From Limanda limanda (Eukaryota > Chordata > Actinopteri > Pleuronectiformes > Pleuronectidae), in contig NC_083637.1 in assembly GCF_963576545.1 (NCBI RefSeq), forward strand, positions 23,540,007 to 23,604,006: a DNA stretch of 64,000 nt, read 5' to 3'. How positions within the stretch are numbered: the stretch's first letter is position 1; the number at the start of each line of letters is the position of its first letter. Under the pieces are notes generated by a model. The model had not been told where the DNA came from. It was given only the letters and a program-made list of their open reading frames with translations, and searched no databases. Positions 1-49,500 of this stretch are shown here, in pieces. The position numbers were made by a program, and so were the translations under genes.

Positions 1-333
1 TGCCCATTATTCTCAACTCAAACTTCAAAAGTCAACATGTCAGCTGGGCTAAACCTCAAAATCAGAGGATTGGGCCACTGGTTGTCTTCCGTCCTTAATG
101 TGTTTCCAGACTTTTTTCAAAGCTACATTATATTAAGCATCACAAAGGATGAAATGCAACAAAGAGCATCTCAAGCTCCCAGACTGCTCCTCAAGAGAGA
201 AAACTAAACACTAACGCTTCCATAAGAGGATCTTCATGTTCTCTTCAATCCCTTTTCTTTGCTTGGTTTCGCCTTTTCAAATGAAACATCCAAACAGGAA
301 CAGGGCCGACTGTCCGGTGACGTCCGCTGTCGG
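1..333 (-). other. 3' flank / 3' UTR of gnav1
   Basis: This stretch lies just downstream of the gnav1 stop codon on the minus strand, so it should be 3' UTR. I see no second gene and no clear AATAAA on the minus strand. The transcript end may lie outside the window. Confidence 0.5.
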
Positions 334-21713
<21,380 letters not shown>

Positions 21714-23795
21714 CCCGAGCACGCATCTCCTCCCCGGCCAGGGAGCACACAGGGCGGGCAGGCTGCTCCGCGGAGGGATCACCCGCAGTTGGTCTCCACA
21801 CGCTGCATGATCCCAGCTCCTCGTCGGTCCGACCCTCAGGATCTCAACGTGGACAACAAGCTACCTCCGCAGAAGTCAAACGAAATCAAAAGTTCAGGCC
21901 ATCTCTGGAACATCACTCGCAGTGTGGGGGCGGCGGGTGGAAGTGATTTTTACGCGTCGCTCCAGGTGTCGCTTTCTGGCTTCCCCCCACCCCACTGCGG
22001 TGAAAACCCCCAAAGTGTTGTTGTGTAACTGTGGCAGCACCACGGTTCAAACTGTGTCCTGCCGCCTTGGAAAAGACCCCAGATCGCCCAGGAGCTGCCT
22101 CCGCCCCCTGGTGCACACAGGGAAGACTTTTGGACTTCCCTGGGAAGTGACGAAACCGCTGATCGAGCAACTCTATGTGTTTTAGCAGCCTAGAGAAAAA
22201 TAAATGTGTCTTATAGGTGATGTCATGTTATCAGGCTTATTAACTTAGTATCTCAATTCATGTCCAGGTATTTTATTAATTGTTTACTTGCACTGAAAGC
22301 GTGTTTTGACTCTGCAATCAATTATGCATACATGTCTCTTTTCCACATGTATCCTCACACTCTTAATCTGTATAATATAATATACTAAAATATATACCTG
22401 ATATTTTCTGATGACCCAGCTGGCCTGGAGACTTATTGATTTAGGATGATAATTAATTTATCTATCCACATATCTGTTTGTTTCCCCATGGGGACAAATA
22501 TTATCTATAAATAGTCCCTTCCTACCACTGCCTTCCCATCTATCTATAATTATAACTTTATTTATAGAGCACTTTGACACAAATTGCTGCACAACAAGAA
22601 AACAAACAGTTAAATTACACAGGAAGGTACATAAACAATGATGGTATTAGGGATAAAACAACAATAACCTGACACTCCCATGTAAATCCAGGAATATTTA
22701 AGAAGTAGGTTATAGTCCATCTATCTATCTTTTTCTCTGTTTTTGTCCTTTGACAAAAACTCGAGTAAATTTACTCAATTACTTGACTTATGCTTCTGCT
22801 TACACTTCATTATTGTTATCATTAGTCTGACACCCGAGTGTTAAAAAACAGTTATTGTTCCGTTTCCCACCTACTGTGGTTTGTATAGAGAGGTCACTGT
22901 GTAAAATAAATGTCCACTGTTTAATGTAGTAAATCAGAACAGTGGAAAAACACATTAAACTAAATGTAAAATTGTGGAGTGGGCAGCAGGGCACCTGACA
23001 TGAAAACCACTGTGCTCTGTCATGTGCCTCAGCTGAGTGACAGGATCCTTCCTGCAGAAGCTCCTCCGGGACGCCCGGGCTGGAGGATTAAAGGCTCTTT
23101 GTGTTGACAATGAAGTGACGGTTTGGTCTTTGTTCAGATCTGGGATCAGTGTGAATGGGACAGGAGCAGTCGGATTTAGCAGTTTCCAAGTGACTGTGGC
23201 CTCATTTCAGTGACTCAGTGAACCGTGACTTTGTGCTGATCCAACAAAGATCCGTCAAAAGGCTGCACTACATTACGCAACGGGTGTAAAACACACATCA
23301 CACGCACTTTGCAATAGTAGCAACATATTTAAACAAGGGGAATTTACACATTGTAATATAGTTCTTAAAAATATCCACTGTATAATATTTTGAATATATA
23401 TTTATTTCTCTGGCTGCCACCATCCCACCTCCAACCCACACAAACACTTTGAAAAAACACGCCGTCGCGCTACAATTGACAATTCACATCCAGGTAATGT
23501 GACTCGTATGATGAGAAGGAACAGACTATAACCTTCAACAGCTTCAACAGTTAAACTGGCTCCCTAATCCTTACATTCATGGATGGTTTTGTTTAAAGGA
23601 TAGGAGGAAATTCTAGTTTTTACATTTTTTGTAACACATTACTTGAATGTAGACTGAAGAAAGTAGGACTAAACCACAGTTGTAGAGACAGAAGTTCAAA
23701 CGTTTTCATACAATTCCTCTGCATTAGCTATAGCTTCAAGAAGGAGGCACTACTGTAATTAACAGTGCAAACACTTACTAACCTCACTCAAAGCT

Positions 23796-23939
<144 letters not shown>

Positions 23940-24129
23940 GTGCAAATTCATGTCGTTAAAACCCATGGTTAAAATCAAGAAGACTAATCCACTGATCAGT
24001 AATTATGTTTCCTTCAGGATGGACGAAATCATAAAAATTTAAATACATCTCCATCCTCTATCTGTATTAAAAGAATCCAACCTCACTGACTTAAACTAAT
24101 TGGATTTAAAATTTAAAAACAAAACTGAC

Positions 24130-24195
24130 AATAATAAAAATCCTTACAATTTCAATAGGGCCTCTCACCATTCGGTGCTCGGGCCCTAATTACAT
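24130..24195 (-). repeat. Fish repeat with 'ggtgctcgggccc' motif
   Basis: It contains 'caatttcaatagggcc' followed by 'ttcggtgctcgggccc', a palindromic-looking pair that I know as a common teleost repeat end. A second example in opposite orientation lies at 43156-43190. Confidence 0.5.
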
Positions 24196-24614
24196 TAACA
24201 TTTTGTCCATAACTTACAGATGATTAAAAACTTAACATACTTAACACAAATACAGGCTCACGAGGTTGAGTGAATACATGGATACAAACATAGATATTGA
24301 GCAATGTGTGAAATGTTTGGATTCTTTGTATTCTTGTCAAGGCAGATCTAATCTAATCCTGTACAGGCTGGACTAGTGTAGAGAGAGAACTGGAAGAAGC
24401 TTAAAGTGTGAGGGAGACACTGCCTCACCAAATGTTAAAAAGCAGGATTCTGTGTCCAGTGGACCGCTAGAGACCGACTGGTCCCCAGTGGTTGTTTCAC
24501 CGGCAGCAAGGCCTTGTTTAAAACAACATGGACCATCTGTCTGGGTGATTTAAGTACGACGTCTTAAAGCTTAAATCAGACAAAGAGCCAGTTGGGTCCA
24601 AGTCTGAGGTTACG

Positions 24615-33745
<9,131 letters not shown>

Positions 33746-34539
33746 CCGGGTGTGTCAGCGAGGCTGTGGGCGGAGGGGACGTCTTCTGCTCCGCTCTTCC
33801 ACTGTGTCCGTGTGTCACACTGCGCGGAGCCAACGCCTCCACGGCGACGTCACATCGGACGGGCCCGCTCACGCTGACGTGGTGGTTACGTAAGAAGCGC
33901 GGTGCTGCTGATTGCGGAATGCCTCCTGTCAACGCCCCCCACCCGAAAACACACTGAGCTTCAGAGGACGACTGTAAATAAACATGGCGGCATGCTCCTG
34001 ATGTAAATAGAAAGTATTTAAATAGAAAGGGCCCACTCTAGGGCAAAGAAAAAACACAATTTGGTCAATTGAGATGAAACACACTCGTGAAAGCACCATG
34101 TGGGTTATTTACTATTAATTTTCACCTACATTACACACTGAGCCTTTAACCCTTTGATACACAACATGGGTCAAAGGTGACCCGATGGAATTTTAATTGT
34201 AAATATCTTTGCAATAAATTTATTTCATCATTCAGAATGCCAGGAATTCCTCAATTAACTTATTTTTATTTGTCCTTTTTTACTTTTTTAATAAAAATCA
34301 TTTTTGTATCACTACCCTTCTAAGGTAGCCTGGATGCCAGACGAACTTAGCCCTGCCCACAACATTTGAGGTCGGGAAGTTCGGTCTGGTGTCGCTCCGT
34401 TGGGGAGAAATTATGCCCGAACAGAAGCTGTTCGGACCAATCAAATTGTCAGGGCGGGCTTTATACGATGATGGACAGATGATCAACAGAAACCATGTCA
34501 CCAAAGAGCGCTTGGGTTGAATTTGTTTTCAACAAACAT

Positions 34540-34735
34540 GCCTGCCGCTGGAGAGCTGAGATGTGTCGATGCTGCCATTGAGTCTGTTTTAGAAGACATC
34601 GACAGCGCATTAATTTTGAAAGAGGAACAGAGAAACGCGATCAAGGCATTTGTAGATCAAAAGATGTTTTTGCCGTCCTTCCTACGGGATTCAGAAAAAG
34701 TTTAATTTATCAGCTGGCCCCTGGCTTATTAACCG
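34540..34735 (+). pseudogene. Broken 5' fragment of a RecQ-like helicase gene
   Basis: A short frame beginning MPAAGELRCVDAAIESVL leads to LKEEQRNAIKAFVDQK, then shifts frame. In the next frame it reads VFAVLPTGFRKSLIYQLAP. This resembles the Walker A region of RecQ-type helicases (usually TGxGKS), with Gly replaced by Arg and a one-base frameshift before it. The similarity then stops. It looks like a dead fragment carried by repeats; family assignment is from memory. Confidence 0.5.
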
Positions 34736-35259
34736 AACATCGGGAGCAACAAGTAAGTATATGCTTGAAAAAAATGATTAACTGCATTAACTTGCTGTAT
34801 CTTTTAAAATCTATTTATTTAATCATTTAATATAACAAAGTATTCATTAAAATATCTTGTTTTTGACTACCACAAGTCATTATTTTCCTTTTCTCTGTCT
34901 TAATTTTTTAACTAAAATATTTTTTGTATTACTACATCAAGTTTACACACATGGGTCAAAAATGACCCATGTATGCAAGTGTGAATTTGATAGGAACCTT
35001 TGATTTGTAAATGTTTGTAGTTAGGAACATGTTTACTTTGGACAACTTTTCACATGCCACACTTGTCAGAACTACTTGTCAGAACTAAACGGGCTGCTTT
35101 TGCACATCTGATTCATGTAAGTCTTATTTTACAATTGTTTTACCTAAGAAAATATTTGATATCTTGTGAAAAGATAACTGCACATAACATTTGAACATTA
35201 CTTCCCTCTACTGGTGGGAAAGAGAAATATGTCCAATATTATTAGCTTAACATATTCTC

Positions 35260-35745
35260 TTTTTGCTAGCTAATGTTAGCTTATGTAAGCTTGGGTCAAT
35301 TCTAGCTAACGATAGCTAGGTCAACATGACATTCTATTCTAGCTAGCTAATGTTAGCTAATGTCAGCTAGGTCAATTCTAGCTAGCGATAGTGTCACAGC
35401 CCGGCTCGCGACTGTGACAAGGAGGAGACGACACTGGTGAGCTGTTACGTTTTACAGAATATTTATTAACCAAAAAACCAATAACCAAGTCTCCACAAGA
35501 CAAACAGAAAATGATAGAAGCGTCTGGGAGAGACCACCTCGTCCCAGAGGCAGTGTGAGAGACCCCGGGAGACGGATCCGCCAGGCCAATTAAGGGCAGA
35601 GCACACCTGGCCGCGGTGTGCTCTGATTCCCCCTGACGCCCACTCCACCTGTAGCTCTGGAAGACCAGGGGTCGTCACAATAGCTAGGTCAACATGACAT
35701 TCTATTCTAGCTAGCTAATGTTAGCTAATGTCAGCTAGGTCAACA
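35260..35745. repeat. GCTAGCTAATGTTAGC-type minisatellite split by an insertion
   Basis: Units built on 'agctagctaatgttagct' and 'aatgtcagctaggtcaa' occupy 35260-35391 and 35680-35745. The two parts are separated by the LTR-like insertion at 35392-35679. A unit of about 50 bp including 'aacatgacattctattct' is repeated on both sides of the insertion. Confidence 0.8.
35392..35679 (-). mobile_element. Probable solo LTR, 288 bp, with ATAG target duplication
   Basis: The insert begins TGTCACAG and ends GTCACA (TG...CA ends). It is flanked by ATAG at 35388-35391 and again at 35680-35683. On the minus strand it carries an AATAAA near its far end, as LTRs often do. No internal retroviral genes are present. 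It interrupts the minisatellite, which makes the boundaries clear. Confidence 0.65.
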
Positions 35746-36091
35746 AAATACAACTTGAAATAGAACAGTTTACAGTATATACTGTAGTCACTAGGGGATA
35801 CCAGAAATACTGAATGATGAAATTCATTCACTGCAAAGATCTAGAAAATAAAAGCTTCACTTTTGACCCATGTTGTGTTAAATTGAAAGAATAACACTTG
35901 TTTGTGACGTACTATTTAACTCAACCAAGGCTTTATAGAAAAGAACAAGGATTCATTAAGCAAATAATTCCTTGTTGTCAGTTTGCTTTAATGTCACAGT
36001 GTCATTGATCATAGATTACTTTGATGCCTGTGAAGACTTGCAAAGTTGAAAGATTTATAGGATCTGAAGAGAAACAACAGCCTCACGGACA

Positions 36092-42236
<6,145 letters not shown>

Positions 42237-42683
42237 GCATTAGCTAGAGGCAAATTGCCAGAAAATGCAGCGGTCTTAAGTGAAAGTTACTGTTTGTAAA
42301 CCTTCACTCTGCTTTCACTCATCCTCAGGTTTACAGGTGACATAACACATCTGTACCATGGTTTAAGGAGGTTGTAGAATTTTAACTTATTTGTGTACAG
42401 CTCTGTAGGCAGAGATGCTAAGTTTAAAGGGGTTACATTTTGACTTAAAATTGTTTATGTTGGTTTGTTTGAGGATAAGTTCTTGTTTACCACCAAATAA
42501 TCTCTATACATTTGTCTCAGAAAGATGCAGTAGTATTAATCCTCTCAGCCTGTTCCACAGAGTGTCAGGTTAGCCATGATAAGCTTATGTTCATCATTCC
42601 TAAAACTATGATCAGTGCTACAAGTGGATGTGAAGACTCATCATTTGTCTCCTTTGCAAAACAAGTTGTAATATTTTTGAGAC

Positions 42684-42689
42684 AATAAA
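42684..42689 (+). promoter_or_regulatory. Poly(A) signal AATAAA, duplicated from sirt7
   Basis: AATAAAG here is the counterpart of the sirt7 signal at 45129-45124. It lies about 450 bp after the stop codon of the second pcyt2 copy and would be its natural polyadenylation signal. Confidence 0.65.
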
Positions 42690-43155
42690 GTGTTCCTCAT
42701 TTTAACTTGTCTGTTTATCACATTCTGCATTTTCATTTAACCGTTGCTCGCCTGCTGGTTGATTCAGGTTAGTAATACTGTTTTAGACTCCAGTATTGTT
42801 ACTTTGTTTGGTAAATCATAATAATACAATTTGAAATATGGCTTGATCACATCTTAACATTTACAATCGACAAGACACCATAATAACTCAAAGGACACAA
42901 ATTAAAGAAGAAAGAGAAATGAGGGTCAGAGAATGAGATCATACAGTACCGTACCAAATATTGCTGTTATGGTGTGGGGTACTATGGATATTTCTAGAAC
43001 GTAAGAGAAGAATATGAAATGTAGTCTTTTGTGTGGAGTCAAAACACATGACAAAGTGGTTGATGTTCAACAGTGGTGATAATAATGATGTATAGTGAAG
43101 ATTTCGCCAATCTTGCTCGGACCAATGTAACCTATTCTAAATTGGATCATGTATG

Positions 43156-43190
43156 TTGTTGGGCCCGAGCACCGTCAGTGCGAAGGCCCT
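43156..43190 (+). repeat. 'gggcccgagcaccg' fish repeat fragment
   Basis: It contains 'gggcccgagcaccgtcagtg' followed by 'cgaaggccc', the same family as 24130-24195 in the other orientation. Confidence 0.5.
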
Positions 43191-43624
43191 TTTGCTATGT
43201 GTTTGATTCTTCAGGAAAATTAATTGCATTTTTGACGTCTTAAGCATACTCAAAAACATGTATCTATAGGATCTGACAATAAACAAGAGAGTGTTTTTGA
43301 CCTGAACAGATCTATTAGTCTGTACACTACTAAAGGGATAGCAACACAACACAGAGCTATTTCGCTCGGCCCCGCACCCCCCCCCCCCCCCCCGCGCAGC
43401 CTCACAGTGCCCCAGTGAGATTAGTTTGAACTTTTGACCAGTCGTATATTCTTTGTAAAATCTTTATCCTTGACCACAGATTCAATGTGGGCGGACATTT
43501 GCCTCGACTGCTGTGGCTGAGGACTGGAAAATGGGAGAGAGATGGGAGATAACATATATACACAGATGACTATCACATGTTTGTGCTTCTTGCACACAGG
43601 GCTGGTGCACTTGGATCCCAAGCT

Positions 43625-43750
43625 AAAAAGCGGCATGAAAACGGACAACTTTTCTGCCGTTAAAAAGCGGCATGAAAACGGACAACTTTTCGGCCGTTGA
43701 AAAGCGGCATGAAAACGGTCAACTTTTCGGCCGTTAAAAAGCGGCATGAA
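43625..43750. repeat. 37-bp tandem repeat, about 3.4 units
   Basis: The unit 'aaaagcggcatgaaaacg' + 'gacaacttttcggccgtt' recurs with an exact 37-bp period (unit marks at 43630, 43667, 43704 and 43741), with one or two substitutions per unit. Each unit holds complementary 'aaaagcggc'/'cggccgttt'-like ends. An AT-rich simple repeat of TAA/ATT follows to 43860. Confidence 0.93.
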
Positions 43751-43874
43751 ATTATTATTATTATTAATAATATAATAATATATAATTATAATTAATATTA
43801 TCATATTAATATTATTTATAATAATAATAATAATAATATAATTATTATTGTGAAATTATTGACTAGGCACTAGT

Positions 43875-44554
43875 CAAGGGGTGGGCAAACATTTTGACTC
43901 GCGGGCCACAATGGGTTCTAAAATTTGACAGGGGGGCTGGGCCAGGAACAGATGGATGGAGTGTTTTTGTGAACTAATATAAATGACATGAAAAATCATT
44001 ACATGAAAGGATTTGGCCTTTACCAAGTAGCAAAGCACTTATTTGCAAGGCCATTTAACAAAAACTCGTCTTCAGAGAAAGGCTTGCTAGCCTTCGCAAT
44101 TTCGAATGCCACCAAAAAAACATGCCTTGGTAGTTGACTCTTTAATCGCAGTTTGTCTGTGAAAAAAAATGTTGCTGAGTCTGTAAATTAGTCGCCAAGC
44201 TCTGAGTTGAAGCCACCCATTCTTGCGTTGACTGCTTGCTAGCGTAGGTAGCATGCTTCTTAGCAAAGTGACAGCTGATGTTGTACTCCATGACAGTTTC
44301 TCGGCATTTCAGGCATACAGCCTTTGATTGGACTACAGTGAAAAATTATTTTGTTGTCGACTCCGTGTTAAACACTCGGCACTCATTGTCCACTTTTCGT
44401 TTCAAGAAATCAAGAAAGTACGATTCTATAAGTTCTATAAGTACGTGCCATTTTGTTTTTGTTTTTTATTTAATTTTTTTTTTTTTTTTAATTATTTGGA
44501 AAAGTTCGGCGGGCCGGATTAAAAAGCCCAACGGGACGTACTTTGCCCATGTCT
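43875..44554. mobile_element. hAT-like non-autonomous transposon with exact 8-bp target duplication
   Basis: GCACTAGT flanks the element on both sides (43867-43874 and 44555-44562). The left end is 'caaggggtgggcaaac'; the right end in reverse reads 'agacatgggcaaag', a degenerate terminal inverted repeat. An 8-bp duplication and GGGGTGGGCAAA ends are typical of hAT elements. The interior has only decayed short frames. Confidence 0.8.
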
Positions 44555-44639
44555 GCACTAGTCAATAAGTGACTCTGCTCCTCTGATGTTTTCTAATGAC
44601 TCACTTTACGAAAACCTGCTGAATTCATATATATGTTTG

Positions 44640-45817
44640 CTAAGTTGTTGAGTATGTTTAAGTCGTCAGAAGTGCGATTCATTTCCTGACAAATCAAACA
44701 CAAAGCAAGTTTGGCCAAATCGTCACTATCATTATCACCACTGTGGAAGATCAGCCACTTTGTCATGTGTTTTGACTCCACACAAAAGACTACATTTCAT
44801 ATTCTTCTTAAGTTCTAGAAATATCCATAGTACCCCATACCATAACAGTAATATTTGGTACGGTACTGTATGATCTCAATCTCTGACCCTCTTTTCTCTT
44901 TCTTCTTTCATTTGTGTTCTTTGAGTTATTATGGTGTCTTTTGTTCATTGTATTTTGTTAAAATGTGATCAAGCCATATTTCATTGTATTATTATGATCT
45001 ACCAAACAAAGTCACAATACTGGAGTCTAAAACAGTATTACTAACCTGAATCAACCAGCAGGCGAGTAACGGTAAAATGAAAATGCAGATTGTGATAAAC
45101 AGACAAGTTAAAATGAGGAACACTTTATTGTCTCAATAATATTACAACTTGTTTTGCAAAGAAGACAAATGATGAGTCTTCACATCCACTTGTAGCACTG
45201 ATCGGAGTTTTAGGCATGATTAACATTAGCTTATCATGGCTAACCTGACACTCTGTGGTACAGGCTAGACCTTATCCTCACACAAACAAACATAAAAAGA
45301 TGTAAGTAAAAATGTAACCCCTTTAACCAAGCATTTCTGCCTACAGAGCTGTAAACAAATAAGTTAAAAATGTAAACTTAAGCAAATTCTACAACCTCCT
45401 TAAACCATGGTACAGATGTGTTATGTCACCTGTAAACCTGAGGATGAGTGAAAGCAGAGTGAAGGTTGAGTGTGGGTTCAGAAAATTAACTAAAAATACC
45501 TTGAGCCCCCCCCCCCCCCACACACACACACACAAAATATGCAAATAAGCTCGTTCATCAATGCCTGTTTAGATGTCTGCAAAAATACAAAAAATATTTG
45601 TTTTGACCAATTCAAGAAACATAGTAAATGATTGACCACCCTTTTTGTTAATCTCTTCTCAGTTAAAGTGGTGTCATCACAGAATCCAGAAATTGGCCTT
45701 TGGTATATTGCTGTTGTTCCACTGATGGAACGCTCAATTCAGTAACTTTCACTTAAGACCCCTGCATTTTCTGGCTAATTGCCTCTAGCTAATGCTCAGT
45801 CCAGCAGCATGTTGCAC
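44640..45817 (-). repeat. sirt7 3' UTR and flank, arm B of inverted repeat
   Basis: This arm is contiguous with sirt7 and is taken as the original copy. It pairs with 42215-43260. A C-run and short (CA)n at 45508-45534 are absent from arm A. Confidence 0.88.
45124..45129 (-). promoter_or_regulatory. sirt7 poly(A) signal AATAAA
   Basis: On the minus strand AATAAA lies about 1.4 kb beyond the sirt7 stop codon. It defines a 3' UTR from 46514 to about 45100. No other coding potential is seen in that stretch. Confidence 0.6.
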
Positions 45818-46514
45818 ATACAATTTGTTGCTTTGATGTATGCTCTACTAACTCTGTAAAAATACACATTAAATAGGATTTAAATTGATATTCTACCAAA
45901 AATCATTCAGCACAGGCAGGCGTCAAACGTGACTATGACGATGTGCTGTATTTGTGATATACTGAGTACACAGAATGCTGCAGGAGTGATTAAAGAACTC
46001 CACACTACTGCGACTATCTGAAGAAAAGCTGCCACTTCTTAAGCCAAAAGGTTGTGAGACACTTAAAAAGGTCCTCATTAGTTTTTGGAAAAACTAAGAG
46101 TAACATGGTTTTGCTGTTCAAACGTACTTTAAGTCTTTACAGGCTGTGCTAACCGTGCTGGGCTAAAGGTTAGCTCTGGCTTAACCTTCCCGTCGAGATA
46201 GCATCAGGACAGTAGCATAAGAAACAGAAGTAGCACTGTTTGTAACACATTTAAATCCTGCTGAAAATGTAAGTTGTGCAAGTTCAGGGTGCAAAGTGCG
46301 ATTTTCAAATAGGAAATTTCAAATCTTATTTTTACCTTCACACACACACTGAGTGCACGTGGTTAAATGACAGAGGCAGCCAAGAACATTACAGCACCTT
46401 ATAAATTCAAGTCAGAGTAGAAGGGACAGAAATCTGAACTCCTCATTTGGATCAATCTCAGGAAGCTACAATATACGTAGCCACAATGTATTCCAATCTG
46501 TAGAGTTCACTCGG

Positions 46515-49500
46515 TTATGTAGCCTTTTTCTTCTTCTTCCTTCCTTTATTGTAGCCTCGGCCAAACCAGCCGCCCTGCACAGCTGTGCCTTCTTCTTGTC
46601 CTCCAGGGTCGGCTGAAATCTCCTGCTCACCATCAGGGGGAGCTATGACCTCACGGGTATGGCTGTCCACTTCCTCTGGCCCCAGAGGAGTTGCTAGAGT
46701 GAAGATGGGGTCGTCTGCCCTGATGAGACAGAATGAGGGAGAGTGAGTACCTAAGAGGTTTAGGAGCTTTTGCAAATGTTTTACCAGTGTCTGTGGAAGT
46801 TATTTTTGGTATAATTACTCCACATGGTCTTTACCTGTCATACACAGGCGTCTGAAAGTCCAGCTCTTCCATGAGGAGGCTCATCACGTCATCACACTTG
46901 CCATTAATTTTCAGCGTAGCCAGATCATCTTTCGGTGTCCACTAGAACAAACAAACTCATTATCAGCCTTGGCTTTATCTGTAACTTATTTCACCCAAAA
47001 CATCAAACAAAACATACCTGGAGGTTGACAATGTAAAGTTTGGGCCTTTTGCTGGCTGGTCTGTTCATGCACCAGAGACAAGCGTATTTCTTCAGCACCT
47101 AGATGAGCAACAGAAAGAGCACACAACATTGACGAGGATGCTACAAGAAAAGAAGCTCTCGACTAAACATCAGAGAATAAAATGCATTAGTCTGCATATC
47201 AGTGACTGTGTTGATATGATATTTATCAACTTGACACATTTTCAGATTTCTCTCTGAGGTCATTCTAGAGGAGAACAGATTGAAATACAAGCTATGAATT
47301 GTCGTATAGTTGGTTATGTAACATTTTTAACACTGGTGTTAAATTTAGATGACAAGTTTTCTTAGCATAGGCTGAAACAGAGTCTCTACTGCCTGATCAA
47401 AATAAAGCCCGGAGCTTTCCCCCCCAGAAATTAGCATGAATGCAGCCAAAAAGGATTTACAGTGTCAGCAGGACAGAAAGGTGAGGTTGAGTATTGGAGA
47501 GGTAAGTGTTAAATTAGGTTATGGAATATGAGTGAATCTGTTCTGTCAGTGCTTCATGTAACTGACTAAATGAAAAGTAGTATTTAGTATCTGCCATTAT
47601 TGGGAATGTTACAGTCGGCAAACATAGCAATAAACATCAGGACTGTCCGTCCAGACCAAACCTGTTTAGTCTTCAACCAATTTGACTGGGATTCATTCAT
47701 TTCACAGACTCACTGTGGTTAATAAAAAAAAAAAAAAAAAACTACCTTCAGACTGGAGCCTAAGCAGAGAATAACATCCGCCCTCGTGGCAGCCTCTGCA
47801 GCTCCCCTCCAGTTAAGCGGTTGCTCCAGGGTCCCGCGTTCCCCGAAGTGCACTATGGTGTCCCTCAGTTCACCGGAGCACTGGCTGCACCGGCGGCCTG
47901 TCCCGTGCCGGTGCAGCGATGTCCGCTCCGTCACGTCAAATACGCGAACACACTCTCTAACGGGGGAACAGCCTGTGCAGACCTGAGGAGGGGATGCGAA
48001 AAACCAGCATGTCAGGAGGAGTTACAGACTACAGTCTATTGAAAAACGCTTGAAAAACCCAAACAAAATGTTTCAGTAACTCCCTGTAGAAGTGCTCCCT
48101 CACTTGTTCTGTCTATGGAAGCACTGATTCAAAAGAGGCTTGAAGTTTGCTTCATCCTTCATTCTAGACTTTTCTCAAACCCTACTTGTTACATTTTACA
48201 TTTTTCATTTAGCTGACGATTTTATGCAAAGCGACTTACAATAAGTGCATTCAGCCCCGAAGGTACAAACCCAGAACAACAAGAATTAAGAAAGTACAAT
48301 TTGTTCAAGAATAAAGCAAAACTACAAAGTGCTCTAAGTAAGTGCCATTTAAGTGCTACTAAATTGTTAGTTTTAAAATTGTATTAAAAGGTATAGTCGG
48401 AAGGGGTGTGTTTTTTGTTTGCACACTTTGAGCCATTTATGAAAATAACGCAAACTACAAACTACATGGAAATCATATAAAAGCATTCAGGCTGTGCTCT
48501 GCAGTTCTTACCTGGCATGATGGGATACTAAGCATTAAAAATGGATCAAATGAAATCTAGGCTTTATCTGTAAGATATTTTCCAGTTGCCCGTAACTGTT
48601 GTCACGAGTAGGAGGAGGAAGCTGACAACAACAGTGTCTAAAAGATAAATATATTAAAACACTGAGGATGTGTGTTTTTACCTCAATAAACATGTTTCCA
48701 TGGAGCTCAGACAGAGCGTTCCTGGGTAGGCCGCTTCGCATGTGAAGTCCATCACAGTTTTGAGACACAACATGATTTACCTTCAGAGACACACAAGAAT
48801 ATCTACTGTAAATACCATTTTTGTTTTTACACAGCACCAGTATTATATGTCCTCATTCTATCTCACATACCATCTTCTCCTTATGAAGCATCCTAATGCA
48901 CATGTGTGTGAGGGTCGGCTCTGCTTTACTGAGGTCCGAGGAACTGTTGGTAAGGAGAGACAAGAAAAGAAGACAGAACCAGAAATGTGACACTTTTAAA
49001 TAAATTACGCAGCCACTATCCCGTCATGGAAATTACTGCGTATCTCACTTGACTGTCCGTCCCTTCTGTAGCTGTGTCCACACCCCATTAGGACCCCTGT
49101 AGTCTGGGATAGAAGCTGCCTGAAAGGAAATAAGTCATCAGTCCTGTGAGCCGTTTACATAGAAGGAATCTGACAATGCAGAGTTTGTCGTACCGTACTG
49201 ATCCCGGCTCCAGTGTAAACCACCAGGTGATGTGCTTGTTTGATTGCCACAGCCAGCTGTCTGACTTTACTTTGCAGCCCCTCGGCGTCATCATACACCT
49301 GGAGAAATGACAGGAAATTAACACGTTTTAGGTTTGTTGTCTGAAATAGCAACGCCAGCAGGTTTGTATTATCCTGGTAACCTTTTCCAGCAAACACAAA
49401 CACATGATTATAGAATCATGGCATGACTTAATCACTGTTTGATTCCAGCTAAGCCTCTTGACATCGTGTTTCAAAGCAATCTATGTTTTATGTTTTGATA

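Larger units (their letters stand above)
34146..35881. mobile_element. piggyBac-like composite element in the palindrome loop
   Basis: The left end is TTAA followed by 'ccctttgatacacaacatgg'. The right end, read in reverse, is TTAA followed by 'cacaacatgggtcaaaagtg'. The shared 'acaacatgggtcaaa' block in inverted orientation next to TTAA fits a piggyBac-type terminus. A third 'acatgggtcaaaaatgac' block lies at 34946-34967. The interior holds a helicase-gene fragment, a minisatellite and a solo LTR, so the element is a nest. No transposase frame was seen. Confidence 0.55.

Noticed and set aside
43421..43804. A 127-codon minus-strand frame with repeated FMPLF/GRK-like units
   Set aside because: It is the translation of the 37-bp tandem repeat and the adjoining AT-rich tract. 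The period is not a multiple of three, so the repeated peptide changes frame each unit.
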